This document shows positions 45,774 to 55,258 of a stretch of 64,000 bases of DNA, piece after piece (position 1 is the stretch's first letter; every line of letters begins with the position of its first letter). This stretch comes from UBA11524 sp045591175. Lineage in GTDB: Bacteria > Bacillota > Clostridia > Christensenellales > Aristaeellaceae. The notes below the pieces were generated by a model. It was not told the DNA's origin. It did no database searches and saw only the letters and a list, made by a program, of their open reading frames with translations. The translations under genes and the position numbers were made by a program. The DNA is taken from contig JAZNSI010000061.1 in NCBI GenBank assembly GCA_045591175.1, positions 1 to 64,000 on the forward strand. The letters run 5' to 3'.

Positions 45774-46009
45774 AGCTCGGGCACCAACCCAAAGCCCTTG
45801 AAATAAAAGCCTTTAGGCTTTCTGGTGTCTCCTTTTCCAAAAACCGTGTCTCCCGTTAACAAGCCATCCAAACGTGCAAATTCAGTATACCACAAGATAA
45901 CTAAATATATAGCATCTTATGGTTCAGTTATTTGTTCTCTGACTAATTTGGGGAAGAACAGTCTCTGTCAGAGCTTCTCATCACGCTGCACATACAAGAA
46001 ACAGCAGGT

Positions 46010-46237
46010 TTATTCACCAGTGTTTCTATAGACTACAATTTGATCATCGCGGATAATTAGCCACGGCTTACTGGTTGTTTCAGTTTCTTTCACATTGACT
46101 TTCTGCGCGCTATCGTTCATCGCAGATGAATCATTGTTGTGTTTTTTTCTCTGGGAAACCGCACACTTGCTAATTAAGTCAATCAAACTCTTCAGCAATT
46201 CAAAAACACTCTTTATCAAAACTAATGCTGTTTTCAT
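46010..46237 (-). CDS. Small hypothetical protein
   Basis: A 75-residue protein with an amphipathic or membrane-associated N-terminal helix (MKTALVLIKSVFELLKSLID) and a beta-like C-terminus (SKPWLIIRDDQIVVYRNTG). The ATG at 46237 is 8 bases after AGGAGG. No family known. Confidence 0.5.
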   Translation of the reverse strand: MKTALVLIKSVFELLKSLIDLISKCAVSQRKKHNNDSSAMNDSAQKVNVKETETTSKPWLIIRDDQIVVYRNTGE

Positions 46238-47260
46238 ATCCATATCCTCCTGTCACTGATGTCAAAATAGCAGATGTGGTCCATTTCGAGAGTGGGGCGA
46301 ATATTTCGTTAGTTACTGCAGCAGTAGCCGTGGCATATGCCGTAATGGTCTGTTACGTTTTCTATTTCGTGTTACTATCTAATAGCTTTAGTATTAGGTC
46401 AACACAAGTTTTTCTTATCTATCAAGCTAATGACGGTCCAAAGGATCGCGTTAACCATCCTATCACGCGTTCTGCCAGTTGCGCCTATATTTGCATCTGT
46501 CAGTTAACCACCTTTGTAAAAAGAATACTGAAGAATTACTGTAGCGAAATTTGTTATCTTTTGTCTTCGCCCCATACTTTATTATGCAGTTCACGAAAAT
46601 AATATTCATGAATACCATTAACTATCACTTACGGCCTATAGGCAAGACTTGAAGCGCTATTGAACACTTTTGAAGACGAAACAGCCTTTACCTATATGCA
46701 TAGGAATGAATTTCGTATTTACTCAACGAATTCATCTTTTGCCAATTGCCATTCACGCAATATTACTCCAAACATGCTTATAGTACTGCACGCAATTTTT
46801 CATCGACTTTCCTCAAATAATTCTCACGGAAATTTTCGTGTGTTCCCGCGACTGCTTTCTTATGAATGTTGATCGTTTTGTCTCCCTAAATCAAGCGATA
46901 GCTCGTAGTATTTATGTCAGTTCTGTAAGAAGGATGCTTTTCTATACAGCGTCGAAACTGAAAGAGTGTCATCACATGTGAAAAGATATATAAGATGTAT
47001 GTTGTTGAAAATATTGATGCGGCTATGAAAGTGTGATAAGATAAGACCGGATAGTGTATTTTATTGTCAGTTTTGTTCTATTTATAGAGAGGGATAGGCG
47101 TATAGTACAAGACAAGCTCAACAGTACGAATAATACCTCTTATTATTCCAAAACGGAGGAAGTGAAATGAATAAGAGATAGGTAGAAAATGAACTATTAG
47201 AACATTGTAACATAATCGTAGTAATATTTACGGTACAGGCAAGATGAAGGGAGAGAGAAT
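46238..47260. other. 1-kb region without a convincing gene
   Basis: AT-rich DNA between the small leftward gene and the NACHT gene. Short open frames are present but lack ribosome-binding sites and protein-like composition. The promoter of the NACHT gene must lie here; I could not place it securely. Confidence 0.45.
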
Positions 47261-50200
47261 ATGATTAAAGAGTTTCATTTCAAAGACGTTGAAAAGTATC
47301 TGAGAAAATTTTCAGATGATAATGATAAGATAATACAAGTGTTCAGTGAGTTGACTAGTGCAGCGGTTGTTTTTAGTAGTATTGCATTAGGGCCAGAGTA
47401 TCTTCCTTTGTTGGAGATCCTAGACGTTAGTGACAAGTTATGTGGCTTAGGGAAGACAGTAATCAACTTTATATCCGACAAAATTGAACCTGATTATTTA
47501 GGACGATTAGAACAACTAAAGGTGGCATATGGATTGATATACTATACCGCCTATTTTGACTGTCTCGAAAACTATCTACCCAAGAAAGTTAGAAAGAAAA
47601 TACGAAACAAGTATTCTCGCGAACCTGGAATGCTTGAGAGCGGGGGAAACCTCGGCATTGAAAGTACTATCTACAACGGTAAGGTATACTATGTGGATCA
47701 TCTAACTTCCATTGAGAATATGAAAAACCTACTGCTTGAAGAGTATAAAAGGATAACTCAAAACATAATTAGAGTAATTGATAAGGCCGAAGTCTTTGAT
47801 ATGGGTAATCAAAGGGAGAAAGCAGAGCGAGAAGTATTAATTGAGTATTTGAAAAAACTGCCCGAAGATGCTGTAATTGCATATGAAGCACAGTATATTG
47901 CGTTAGCTGCCAAGTTCAATGATTTTGCACTGTTTGCGCAGCTAAAGAGTTTTGAAAAGATTCATGAGGCATTTACACGAAATGAAACGGCTTTGTCCGC
48001 GTTGATGGATACATCAATACAGATTGATATTGGCCTGAATAACCTCAAAAGAGTGGTAAGTTCCATTCCAACAAGTCATAAAGCGATGCAAGTGCAAGAT
48101 ATCGTTGATGACCTGAAATTGAAATATACGAATGCAATTAATGAACCAATCATTGAAGGGCAAGAGGTCGGTATAAAAGCTGAAGAAGGACAACTTCAAT
48201 TCCCCAAAATAGTAGATGCGTTTATCCCACAGTACTATAAGTGTCTACAATATCAAGATATTAAGACTAAGCTTGAGGATGAAGCAAATTGGCATAACCT
48301 ACCTGTATGCAGTGATTTGGATAAATTTTTCATTCAGTATTTATATTCACCTGATAGCATTGACTATCCGCTAATTATTTTAGGTCAACCTGGTAGCGGA
48401 AAGTCTTTGCTGACTAAAGTTCTTTCTGCACAGCTCATGAGTAATGCTTACACTGTTGTTCGAATCCCATTAAGAGAAGTTAATGCTGAAAATGGTATAG
48501 ATGTATTAGTTGAGGATCAGATTAGGAGAACAATAAATAGGCCATTAGGTGACGGTGGATATGGTGGGTTTGCTAAGTACTTTAGTGATAAGCCGCTGAT
48601 AATCATCTTGGATGGTTATGATGAGCTTTTACAAGCTAAGGGAAAAGTATACTCAGGATATCTGGAAAAAATTAGAAGATTCCAAGAGGATCAGAAAGGG
48701 TTGCGGCGTCCTGTGAGAGTAATTGTTACAAGCCGGATTACCCTTCTTGACAAAGCACGGATCCCAGTGAACTCGACAATACTACGGTTAATGGAGTTTG
48801 ATGCGCAACAACGAGAAGCATGGATAAAAGTATGGAATACGACAAATGCTGAGTATTTTGCTTCTGCAAAAGTTCGGCCATTTACGTTGCCTAGTGAGAG
48901 TAAGAAGAAAAACAGTATCTTAGAGTTGGCGGAACAACCTTTGTTACTAATGATGTTGGCACTGTATGATTCTGAGGCAAATGAGCTTGTCAATACTAGC
49001 AGGATGAGAAGAACCGAACTATACGATAACCTAAGTAGGCGTTTTATCCGTAGAGAACGTAGTCGTTATGTGCCGTACTTTAGTGATAAAACTGAGTTAG
49101 ATCAGGAACGAATTATTGATCGGGAAATGGAACGTTATGGAGTTATAGCAATTGGTATGTATAATAGAAAGGATGTGGTAATCCGAACGAAACAGCTTGA
49201 AGAAGATTTGCAGCTATTTCAGGCTGGACGTGGAGTGGAAAACTACGCAGAAAACACATTGAATGAGGCTGACTCTGTAGTAGGAAGCTTCTTCTTTATC
49301 CATAAGTCTACAGCTCAGGAGGATGATGCACAAAGCGAACGAAGGGAGAATGCATATGAGTTTCTCCATAACACTTTTGGTGAGTTTTTTGCGGCAGATT
49401 TCATTTTGCGGAACATGATTAGAGAAGTCAGAAAAAGATATGTTTACGCCAAATATGCACAGGAACCATGGGAAATGCGAACTAGTGAGCCACTGCAGTT
49501 GGCAAATAAATGGTATTACTGCTTGATGCTTGTTCCACTGTTTACACGTCCTGTTGTGGTCGAAATGCTACGTGAACATACAGCGTTAGCATTGAAAAGA
49601 TCAGAAAACTTGGACGGAAACCGTGTACAATTTGGAGTTAATGAGTTTATTCCTATGCTTGATAAGCTTGTCAAAGAACAACTTAGAATGATATTGAGTT
49701 CTCGTAAGATGCCAGAGGTGATGTGTGGAAGTAGGATTATGGAGCAAGACAACCCGCTGCTTGGGTTAATGGCTACATATTCTTTGAACTTAATCATTCT
49801 AGCTGCGTCTCTTAACAAAGACGGGATCATTTTCAAGCCTAATGATTATTCCTCTACAGGGGCATACAAATCAGAATCTGGACCGTGGAATGCACTGACT
49901 TCGTTATGGAAGGCGTGGTTCCCAACAGTTGAACTCGTTGCATTATCAGGTATACTTACAGCAAAAAGAGATCAGACAAGCTCAATCGTATCGATCAAGC
50001 AAAATAAAAAGGGGGATACAGCGCATTATGAGCAACCCATTGAGGCGTTGCTCTGCGTATCGCACACATTGGCAGATCCGTTACTTACCGGATTATCCGG
50101 ACTTCAATCAGCACGCTTTTCAAACATTACTTCTATGAACGAAGAGGAAATATGTGTATTGCTGAAACAAGTTAATATCAACATGTATCTGACATATCTT

Positions 50201-51460
50201 GCTGATACTATTAGGAATGCGCTGATGTGTGTTTCAAATGGTCAGACAGGACAACATGATAGATACAATAAAGTGAATAAGATAAATAAATTGATTGATT
50301 CACTTGTGATAAACGATGTTCTCTTTGACGCTGAAGACAATGTACAGTACTATATTCTGGATATCATCGAAAGGTGTTTGAATTGTAATGCTTTGTTCTT
50401 GACAACAAGAAAGCATCTACTATATGAAATGCAAAATAATATATCCAAACTTGGTTCATTGTCTCAAAGCATATTTCCGAATACAAAACTAACAAATTAT
50501 CTCCGTATTGTAAAACTAGTTATTAAGGACATTGTTTACTGGACAAAAGAACCCTATTATGGGATTCGTGGTCGTAACATGTGGTTACTGGACAATGTTG
50601 GTATACCTTATCCAGAGAGAATAGATATTCTCTTGCGGCATGCACATGATGTAATACCTGATGCATATGAAACGAGGGCTTATGGTTATGTCGAATTTTG
50701 TAGAGAATCCGTTCTCGATAACTTGCTATTACTTGATACTAGGCGCATGAGTGAAAATGCTTTGCATGTAGGAAAGAACTTAACAAATGGAGGCATGGAG
50801 TTCTTCATGCAACTAAGCCCTGAATGGTGTTCGTCGCTTTTGCTGAGAATCGTAAGGAGTTCTGCAAATGATCTCAGTCAGTGTCAACGATTAGTTGAAA
50901 TGTTCTTTGAAAAGCTTGCGTACATTGTTTCTGAAACAGGGTTTCCGTTTATTGATTTCAGCGTGTTTGTCAATGCGTTAAAGATTGCCAAGCTAATGCA
51001 GAATGCTAGATTCACGGAGGACCTTACTACTATTCTACATAACTATAGCAGAGACAATCCCGGGAAATATTGGTTTGCTCATGCCCAAACATATCCACAA
51101 TACTATGCAGAGTTACTTGAGGAACTTCCTAACTTGATGGGTGATTTGCGTACAGAGGGCATTCAATTTCTCCCCGATGAATGTGTCCGATATTGTTCTT
51201 CCCCGGATCAGCTGCTAAGTTATCTACGTGTATTTAGGCTGTTGGACAACCGGTATCCAGAATTACGGTTAAAGAAGAAGTACCAGAAGATGTGGAAAGA
51301 CATAGCGAGGCGCCATTCTGAAAACGTGAATTTGAGAAGCATAAACTTGGAAAATCTATCACTCAGACAGCTAAAGGACCTGATCTGGCATGCTAAACTA
51401 GTCAATGACAAAGAATTCTTGGCAGACATTTCATTGATTTCTTGTACAGTATGTGAATAA
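47261..51460 (+). CDS. Large NACHT-type STAND NTPase
   Basis: A 1399-residue NLR-like protein. The NTPase core has Walker A GQPGSGKS (375-382), Walker B LIIILDGYDEL (446-456) with the small-residue/acidic NACHT signature, a sensor-type VIVTSR motif near 489-494, and a winged-helix-like FLHNTFGEFFAADFIL near 702-717. The N-terminal 360 residues are helical with no recognised enzyme fold. The C-terminal 650 residues are helical, possibly a repeat-type sensor. Bacterial NACHT proteins are known antiphage factors that oligomerise on sensing phage; this one stands alone with its own terminator. AT-rich composition suggests transfer. The effector activity cannot be assigned. Confidence 0.88.
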   Translation: MIKEFHFKDVEKYLRKFSDDNDKIIQVFSELTSAAVVFSSIALGPEYLPLLEILDVSDKLCGLGKTVINFISDKIEPDYLGRLEQLKVAYGLIYYTAYFDCLENYLPKKVRKKIRNKYSREPGMLESGGNLGIESTIYNGKVYYVDHLTSIENMKNLLLEEYKRITQNIIRVIDKAEVFDMGNQREKAEREVLIEYLKKLPEDAVIAYEAQYIALAAKFNDFALFAQLKSFEKIHEAFTRNETALSALMDTSIQIDIGLNNLKRVVSSIPTSHKAMQVQDIVDDLKLKYTNAINEPIIEGQEVGIKAEEGQLQFPKIVDAFIPQYYKCLQYQDIKTKLEDEANWHNLPVCSDLDKFFIQYLYSPDSIDYPLIILGQPGSGKSLLTKVLSAQLMSNAYTVVRIPLREVNAENGIDVLVEDQIRRTINRPLGDGGYGGFAKYFSDKPLIIILDGYDELLQAKGKVYSGYLEKIRRFQEDQKGLRRPVRVIVTSRITLLDKARIPVNSTILRLMEFDAQQREAWIKVWNTTNAEYFASAKVRPFTLPSESKKKNSILELAEQPLLLMMLALYDSEANELVNTSRMRRTELYDNLSRRFIRRERSRYVPYFSDKTELDQERIIDREMERYGVIAIGMYNRKDVVIRTKQLEEDLQLFQAGRGVENYAENTLNEADSVVGSFFFIHKSTAQEDDAQSERRENAYEFLHNTFGEFFAADFILRNMIREVRKRYVYAKYAQEPWEMRTSEPLQLANKWYYCLMLVPLFTRPVVVEMLREHTALALKRSENLDGNRVQFGVNEFIPMLDKLVKEQLRMILSSRKMPEVMCGSRIMEQDNPLLGLMATYSLNLIILAASLNKDGIIFKPNDYSSTGAYKSESGPWNALTSLWKAWFPTVELVALSGILTAKRDQTSSIVSIKQNKKGDTAHYEQPIEALLCVSHTLADPLLTGLSGLQSARFSNITSMNEEEICVLLKQVNINMYLTYLADTIRNALMCVSNGQTGQHDRYNKVNKINKLIDSLVINDVLFDAEDNVQYYILDIIERCLNCNALFLTTRKHLLYEMQNNISKLGSLSQSIFPNTKLTNYLRIVKLVIKDIVYWTKEPYYGIRGRNMWLLDNVGIPYPERIDILLRHAHDVIPDAYETRAYGYVEFCRESVLDNLLLLDTRRMSENALHVGKNLTNGGMEFFMQLSPEWCSSLLLRIVRSSANDLSQCQRLVEMFFEKLAYIVSETGFPFIDFSVFVNALKIAKLMQNARFTEDLTTILHNYSRDNPGKYWFAHAQTYPQYYAELLEELPNLMGDLRTEGIQFLPDECVRYCSSPDQLLSYLRVFRLLDNRYPELRLKKKYQKMWKDIARRHSENVNLRSINLENLSLRQLKDLIWHAKLVNDKEFLADISLISCTVCE

Positions 51461-51546
51461 GTATGTGCATGCTGTGCTGCATGTTGGCGATCCAAGACTC
51501 TTGAGTCAGATGCTTTTATCATGAAGGAAATAGTATCTGCCTCTAT

Positions 51547-51594
51547 AAGCAAACACACCTCCAGTCCGCTGTGAGACGGGAGGTGTGTTTGCTT
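51547..51594 (+). terminator. Terminator of the NACHT gene
   Basis: AAGCAAACACACCTCC pairs perfectly over 16 bp with GGAGGTGTGTTTGCTT, followed by ATTATTTG. Confidence 0.92.
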
Positions 51595-52117
51595 ATTATT
51601 TGTAATGGAAATATTTTTTATAATAACTATGTTAAGTAGAAGTGGGTCAGTTTGCTGGGTGAACTAATAACTAAAGCATTTAAGAGGCACCATGAAAGAT
51701 AAATCATTCCAGTTTCCTTTGTCAGCTTTACAATCATGGTAAGGAGAAATAGGACGAATGAGAGGCTTGTAGCATATGCCCAAGGGCCAAATTCCCAATT
51801 CTTGTCGCCAGAGTTACCCTACTAAGTGGCCAGACTGATCTGAAATGCCTCCATTTGGTGGTAAAGTATGTTGTACTTAAATAACAGATGGGAGTATTTC
51901 AGAGCAGGGAAGGTTTATGGAAAAAGCCAACTGCCTACGATTTAGACGACCTTTGCTTTATTCGCCTTCTGTTCCTTTGGAGGAAAAGAAGAATGGCATA
52001 TAGGAAATGCACTCTCTATCAATGTAAACAAATCACTCTTTGTCAGGCCACATAGCCCCTTGATAGACTGGAAAGAAGTTATGGGCCGAAAGCAAGAAGC
52101 TGACCAACAAATCTGCT
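51595..52117. other. Gene-free region
   Basis: About 520 bases downstream of the NACHT terminator and of cassette C. I see no gene, repeat or strong hairpin. Confidence 0.5.
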
Positions 52118-52507
52118 TTAGAAAGTTCTGGAGTTGGAGTAGCGAGAAATCGAGTAACCGTCAGTATCAACGGTAAAGCCTACGCGGAATGTTCCAGTGC
52201 CGATATTGCTAGAGTAATCCGCGACGGCAACATATGAAATCATGTTTTGGGCAACATTTGCCGGAGTAGTCAGACTCTTTACAGTAACCCAATCATTATC
52301 TACCTTCTGTTCCAGCCAAACATCGGTAATTCGAATCTGGTTATGAATATTATTGGTTGTACAATCGAATGTCACTTGCTTATTTGCTGCCAGAAATGCC
52401 GTTGCTGAAGCAAAGTAATAATCCGCTCTAGGCATCGGTGTATCGGCAAATGCTACAGAGCATAATATCATAATCACTATGGTTGCAATAATGCATCGTT
52501 TAGTCAT
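52118..52507 (-). CDS. Small exported protein (cassette C)
   Basis: A 129-residue protein with a signal peptide (MTKRCIIATIVIMILCSVAF, then ADT) and a beta-rich domain: MPRADYYFASATAFLAANKQ, then ITDVWLEQKVDNDWVTVKSL, then a GTGTFRVGFTVDTDGYS end. It aligns well by eye with the cassette D protein (shared MPRAD, KQVTF, VTVWLE-type and YIGTGxFR segments). The in-frame ATG at 52519 lies within the ribosome-binding site, so 52507 is preferred. It overlaps the anti-sigma gene by 8 bases. Confidence 0.85.
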   Translation of the reverse strand: MTKRCIIATIVIMILCSVAFADTPMPRADYYFASATAFLAANKQVTFDCTTNNIHNQIRITDVWLEQKVDNDWVTVKSLTTPANVAQNMISYVAVADYSSNIGTGTFRVGFTVDTDGYSISRYSNSRTF

Positions 52508-53381
52508 ACGTTCCTCCAATCAGTGAAATCACTAGGGTAGTTATTTTGTCTATCTCTATGTCGCCAGTTAAGAAAATCAAAGTGGCTGCATTATACCAGC
52601 ATGCAGATGTCTGACCCATGTTATCGCTAACATAGTATTCGATGCCATTTGAGCTTATAAGCTCGCCATTACGCGATTGTTCAAAAGAAAAATAGGCGTA
52701 TTCTATATCTGAATACAGATTGATAACGGCAGCAACTTGCTGATTGGTATCATTCGCGTTTTTATAGACAAGCGATACTTTTATATATCCGGGAGCATAG
52801 TTTATGAACCCATTGCTTGCGATCCACTCACCTGCAAGGACAGAAGGTATACTGAGTGGAAGCCCAAGAATCTCGTCGATCTGGGCAAAATCATTGACAG
52901 CAACCGTTGTTGTATCAAGTGCAGTACTATCAGCAATCGCAGATGCCACCATATCAACCGTGATTTCATGTCCCATGATGACATGCTGCTGTTCATCTGG
53001 CGTAGACCAGCTTTCGAACCATGTCCAGCGCAATGGAACACTGATCCCAATAATCAGTACCAGCACCGCAGCGATGGCACTGACAGCCCGAAATGCCGTA
53101 TGCTTATGTTCCTGCCTCCGCTGCTTTTTCAGTATTGACTCAGCAATCCGCTGGTTCAAAGCAGCAGTCCGTGCCTCGTCTTCTTCGTACTCATGTCCCT
53201 GGAAACGTTCCATGAGCTCCACACACGCTGAAATGAGTTCTTCATCAGCAGGTCCGTCTGTGCGGCTAGCTTCCTTCTGTATAAGTTCCATCAGCCTCCT
53301 TTGCGTTTCATCGGTGGGTAATGTTCCGTATTCAATGGCTTGCATTATTTGCTTCACTGCGGTTCCGCGATCGCCATTCAT
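52500..53381 (-). CDS. Membrane anti-sigma protein (cassette C)
   Basis: A 293-residue protein: cytoplasmic helical part (about 1-90), membrane span (about 91-112, VSAIAAVLVLIIGISVPLRW), external domain with HVIMGHEITVDMVASAIADS and a DUF4367-like end (VYKNANDTNQQVAAVINLYS, then CWYNAATLIFLTGDI). The ATG overlaps the sigma stop as ATGA. The GHE-x-(I/V)-(D/E) external motif is shared with cassette D. Inferred to restrain the sigma factor. Confidence 0.82.
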   Translation of the reverse strand: MNGDRGTAVKQIMQAIEYGTLPTDETQRRLMELIQKEASRTDGPADEELISACVELMERFQGHEYEEDEARTAALNQRIAESILKKQRRQEHKHTAFRAVSAIAAVLVLIIGISVPLRWTWFESWSTPDEQQHVIMGHEITVDMVASAIADSTALDTTTVAVNDFAQIDEILGLPLSIPSVLAGEWIASNGFINYAPGYIKVSLVYKNANDTNQQVAAVINLYSDIEYAYFSFEQSRNGELISSNGIEYYVSDNMGQTSACWYNAATLIFLTGDIEIDKITTLVISLIGGTYD

Positions 53382-53971
53382 CGCCACTGCCTCCCTTCAC
53401 CGAATATACTGCAAAACAGCTTGCAAATTGGACTGATAAGAAGAATAAAAGAAATATTACGCATGGCAGCAGCACGTCTGCGGATACGCCGCGCTGCATC
53501 GTTGACGGAATTGACCTTGATGCCCAAGGCATCTGAAGCATCTTTGGCAGACTTCTCCTGTACATAATATGCTTCATAGACTGACTGTTCAAGTGGTGTC
53601 AGACCATCTTTGAGTTCATCGAGGAACTCGACAGCCTCCTTATGGTTCAGCCAGCGGAGAATCGTGTCCTGCTGTTCATCTACTGTCATGTTCTCAGAAA
53701 GCGGTACAGACCGGCCCATATGTTTGTGTTGATAACCTTCTTTACGCATAAGCATCAGGCATTCTTTCTCACAAGCATCATAGAACCACCCCATAAGGTT
53801 CGGATGTGCAGCGAGCTTATTACGTTTCTCCCAGGCCTTGACGACGACTTTCTGCACGATGTCTTCAGCATCAACACCGTTGACCATCCGATGATGGAGA
53901 ATCACTTCGCAAAAACGGACAAGTTCCTTCGATTTTTCCTGATAGAACTCATCAATTGAATTCTCCACCAT
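53378..53971 (-). CDS. ECF RNA polymerase sigma factor (cassette C)
   Basis: A 197-residue sigma factor: region 2 with GVDAEDIVQKVVVKAWEKRN and an unusually aromatic LMGWFYDACEKECLMLMRKE segment; region 4 with LKDGLTPLEQSVYEAYYVQE then AKDASDALGIKVNSVNDAAR. The C-terminal 20 residues are hydrophobic (FILLISPICKLFCSIFG) and could bring the protein to the membrane; cassette D's sigma factor has the same feature. The start follows GAGGTGCC. Confidence 0.88.
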   Translation of the reverse strand: MVENSIDEFYQEKSKELVRFCEVILHHRMVNGVDAEDIVQKVVVKAWEKRNKLAAHPNLMGWFYDACEKECLMLMRKEGYQHKHMGRSVPLSENMTVDEQQDTILRWLNHKEAVEFLDELKDGLTPLEQSVYEAYYVQEKSAKDASDALGIKVNSVNDAARRIRRRAAAMRNISFILLISPICKLFCSIFGEGRQWR

Positions 53972-54027
53972 CTGGCACCTCGATTTCTCTGTATGTCTAT
54001 AGAAAAGAACGTATTTACGATGGTTGC

Positions 54028-54447
54028 TTATCTCCGCTTCCGCAGAAGCTCTGCTACGGTAATCAAGTCTTTCAAAAGTTCGTCATCGCACTTGTCCAAT
54101 ATACTGTTGATCTCTTTACGAGTTTCAGAGTACTCCTGTCGTGTTGGAAATGAGGAAGGATAGTCCTTATGGCAACCCGTTAGCAAAAAATCTGCTGAGC
54201 ATTGAGTTTTGCAGATGAATTGAATAAAGCGCGGAAGATTGATGTGACGGACACCAGTTTCGTACTGGCCGTAATAATTGGGTTTCAATCCAAGTATTTC
54301 GGAGATCTGTGCTTGTGTATATGCGTGCGCTTTGCGAACATCGCGCAAATGATGCCCCAATGTTTCATAATCAATCTCGTCTTGAAGCTGTAGATTGTAA
54401 GGGCGCTCATCATTGCAGTTATTCTCCGTTTTATACCTATCCTTCAT
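54028..54447 (-). CDS. Xre-type regulator (cassette C)
   Basis: A 139-residue protein with a central helix-turn-helix: LGHHLRDVRKAHAYTQAQIS, EILGLKPNYYGQYETGVRHI. The C-terminal helical part (about 90-139) may dimerise. The ATG at 54447 follows GGTGG; an upstream GTG is less likely. It precedes the sigma gene, and its back faces the ssb promoter with phased GGACA repeats, so it could act on both sides. Confidence 0.82.
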   Translation of the reverse strand: MKDRYKTENNCNDERPYNLQLQDEIDYETLGHHLRDVRKAHAYTQAQISEILGLKPNYYGQYETGVRHINLPRFIQFICKTQCSADFLLTGCHKDYPSSFPTRQEYSETRKEINSILDKCDDELLKDLITVAELLRKRR

Positions 54448-54609
54448 ATTGATTTGCCACCTTCCCACATAACCCTACAGTAGCTTTCACCACCATATGG
54501 CGTTGATATTCAAATACTATCAGGCGTGCGAAAAGTGATAAATCCATCAAACGGTAGGGTTATATATCGATTAGTATTGCTTTTTGACTCAAAATTTTCA
54601 AATCAACAA
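54448..54609. other. Divergent intergenic region, cassette C / ssb
   Basis: Holds the presumed promoter of the leftward Xre-type gene. No clear promoter or hairpin is seen; the repeat array and ssb promoter begin at 54610. Confidence 0.4.
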
Positions 54610-54685
54610 AATTGGACAAATTTCTACAGATGTGGACAAATTTGGACAAGATTGTGTTGAATTTGGACATTGAATATGCTATGAT
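54610..54685 (+). promoter_or_regulatory. ssb promoter with helically phased GGACA repeats
   Basis: GGACA occurs at 54614, 54634, 54644 and 54665, with steps of 20, 10 and 21 bases, i.e. on one face of the helix. A promoter TTGAAT (54657-54662), 17-base spacer and TATGAT (54680-54685) overlaps the last copy, so a bound protein could activate or repress it. Confidence 0.65.
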
Positions 54686-54709
54686 GTATATGTGCCCAAG
54701 GAGGCCAAG

Positions 54710-54748
54710 AAGCTGCATCGCAAAACGCGGAGCAGCTTTTCTGTTTTG
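54710..54748 (+). terminator. Leader hairpin with T-rich tail before ssb
   Basis: AAGCTGC (54710-54716) pairs with GCAGCTT (54732-54738), followed by TTCTGTTTTG. It lies in the 5' leader, so it may be an attenuator rather than a true end. Confidence 0.45.
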
Positions 54749-54824
54749 TGCGAGCGACACGTCCACCGTGCCGCTCTTTTTGTATGCCTCTATGCACAAA
54801 TACGCAAAGAAAGGAGGAAATCCA

Positions 54825-55223
54825 ATGAACGAAGTTTATCTTCGCGGCAAGCTGGTATCCGTGTATGAACCCATCTCCCCTGCCAGTCAGCCCAAGCATC
54901 TGGTATATCAGCTGCGTGTATCCCACAAGACTGCACAGCAGCAGGTGAAGTTCGAGAACTACACCGTAAACGCATGGCGCAATCTGGCGGTGTGGGCATC
55001 CAGCAATCTGCAGATTGGCATGGATGTGTTTGTACGCGGTCATCTCAGTCAGCGCCAGTCCAGCACGGGCTCCATGACCGAGGTCACCGCACTGACGATC
55101 ACGCCGGTTGCAGGTCGGACTCAGGCAGAGAAAACGGTCAACAGCGAGACTCCACAGCAGGATGCAGGCTTGCCTGCAAGCGAAAATGTGCCACAGAATG
55201 ACGAATGTCCCGATTCCCAGTAA
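54825..55223 (+). CDS. ssb: Single-stranded DNA-binding protein, ICE type
   Basis: A 132-residue OB-fold protein: NEVYLRGKLVSVYEPISPAS, then KFENYTVNAWRNLAVWASSN and QIGMDVFVRGHLSQRQSSTG. The acidic tail is polar but lacks the classic DDIPF tip, so contacts with host replication proteins may differ. ICE-encoded SSBs protect transferred single strands. The start at 54825 follows AAAGGAGG. Confidence 0.85.
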   Translation: MNEVYLRGKLVSVYEPISPASQPKHLVYQLRVSHKTAQQQVKFENYTVNAWRNLAVWASSNLQIGMDVFVRGHLSQRQSSTGSMTEVTALTITPVAGRTQAEKTVNSETPQQDAGLPASENVPQNDECPDSQ

Positions 55224-55258
55224 CTTACGATCCCCAAAACAACAGAAAGGAAATCAAG

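Noticed and set aside
45686..45895. Minus-strand open frame across the tRNA fragment
   Set aside because: It reads through the tRNA 3' end and its terminator, so it is unlikely to be a protein gene.
46660..46872. Possible 70-residue gene
   Set aside because: No ribosome-binding site and no protein-like pattern; located in AT-rich non-coding DNA.
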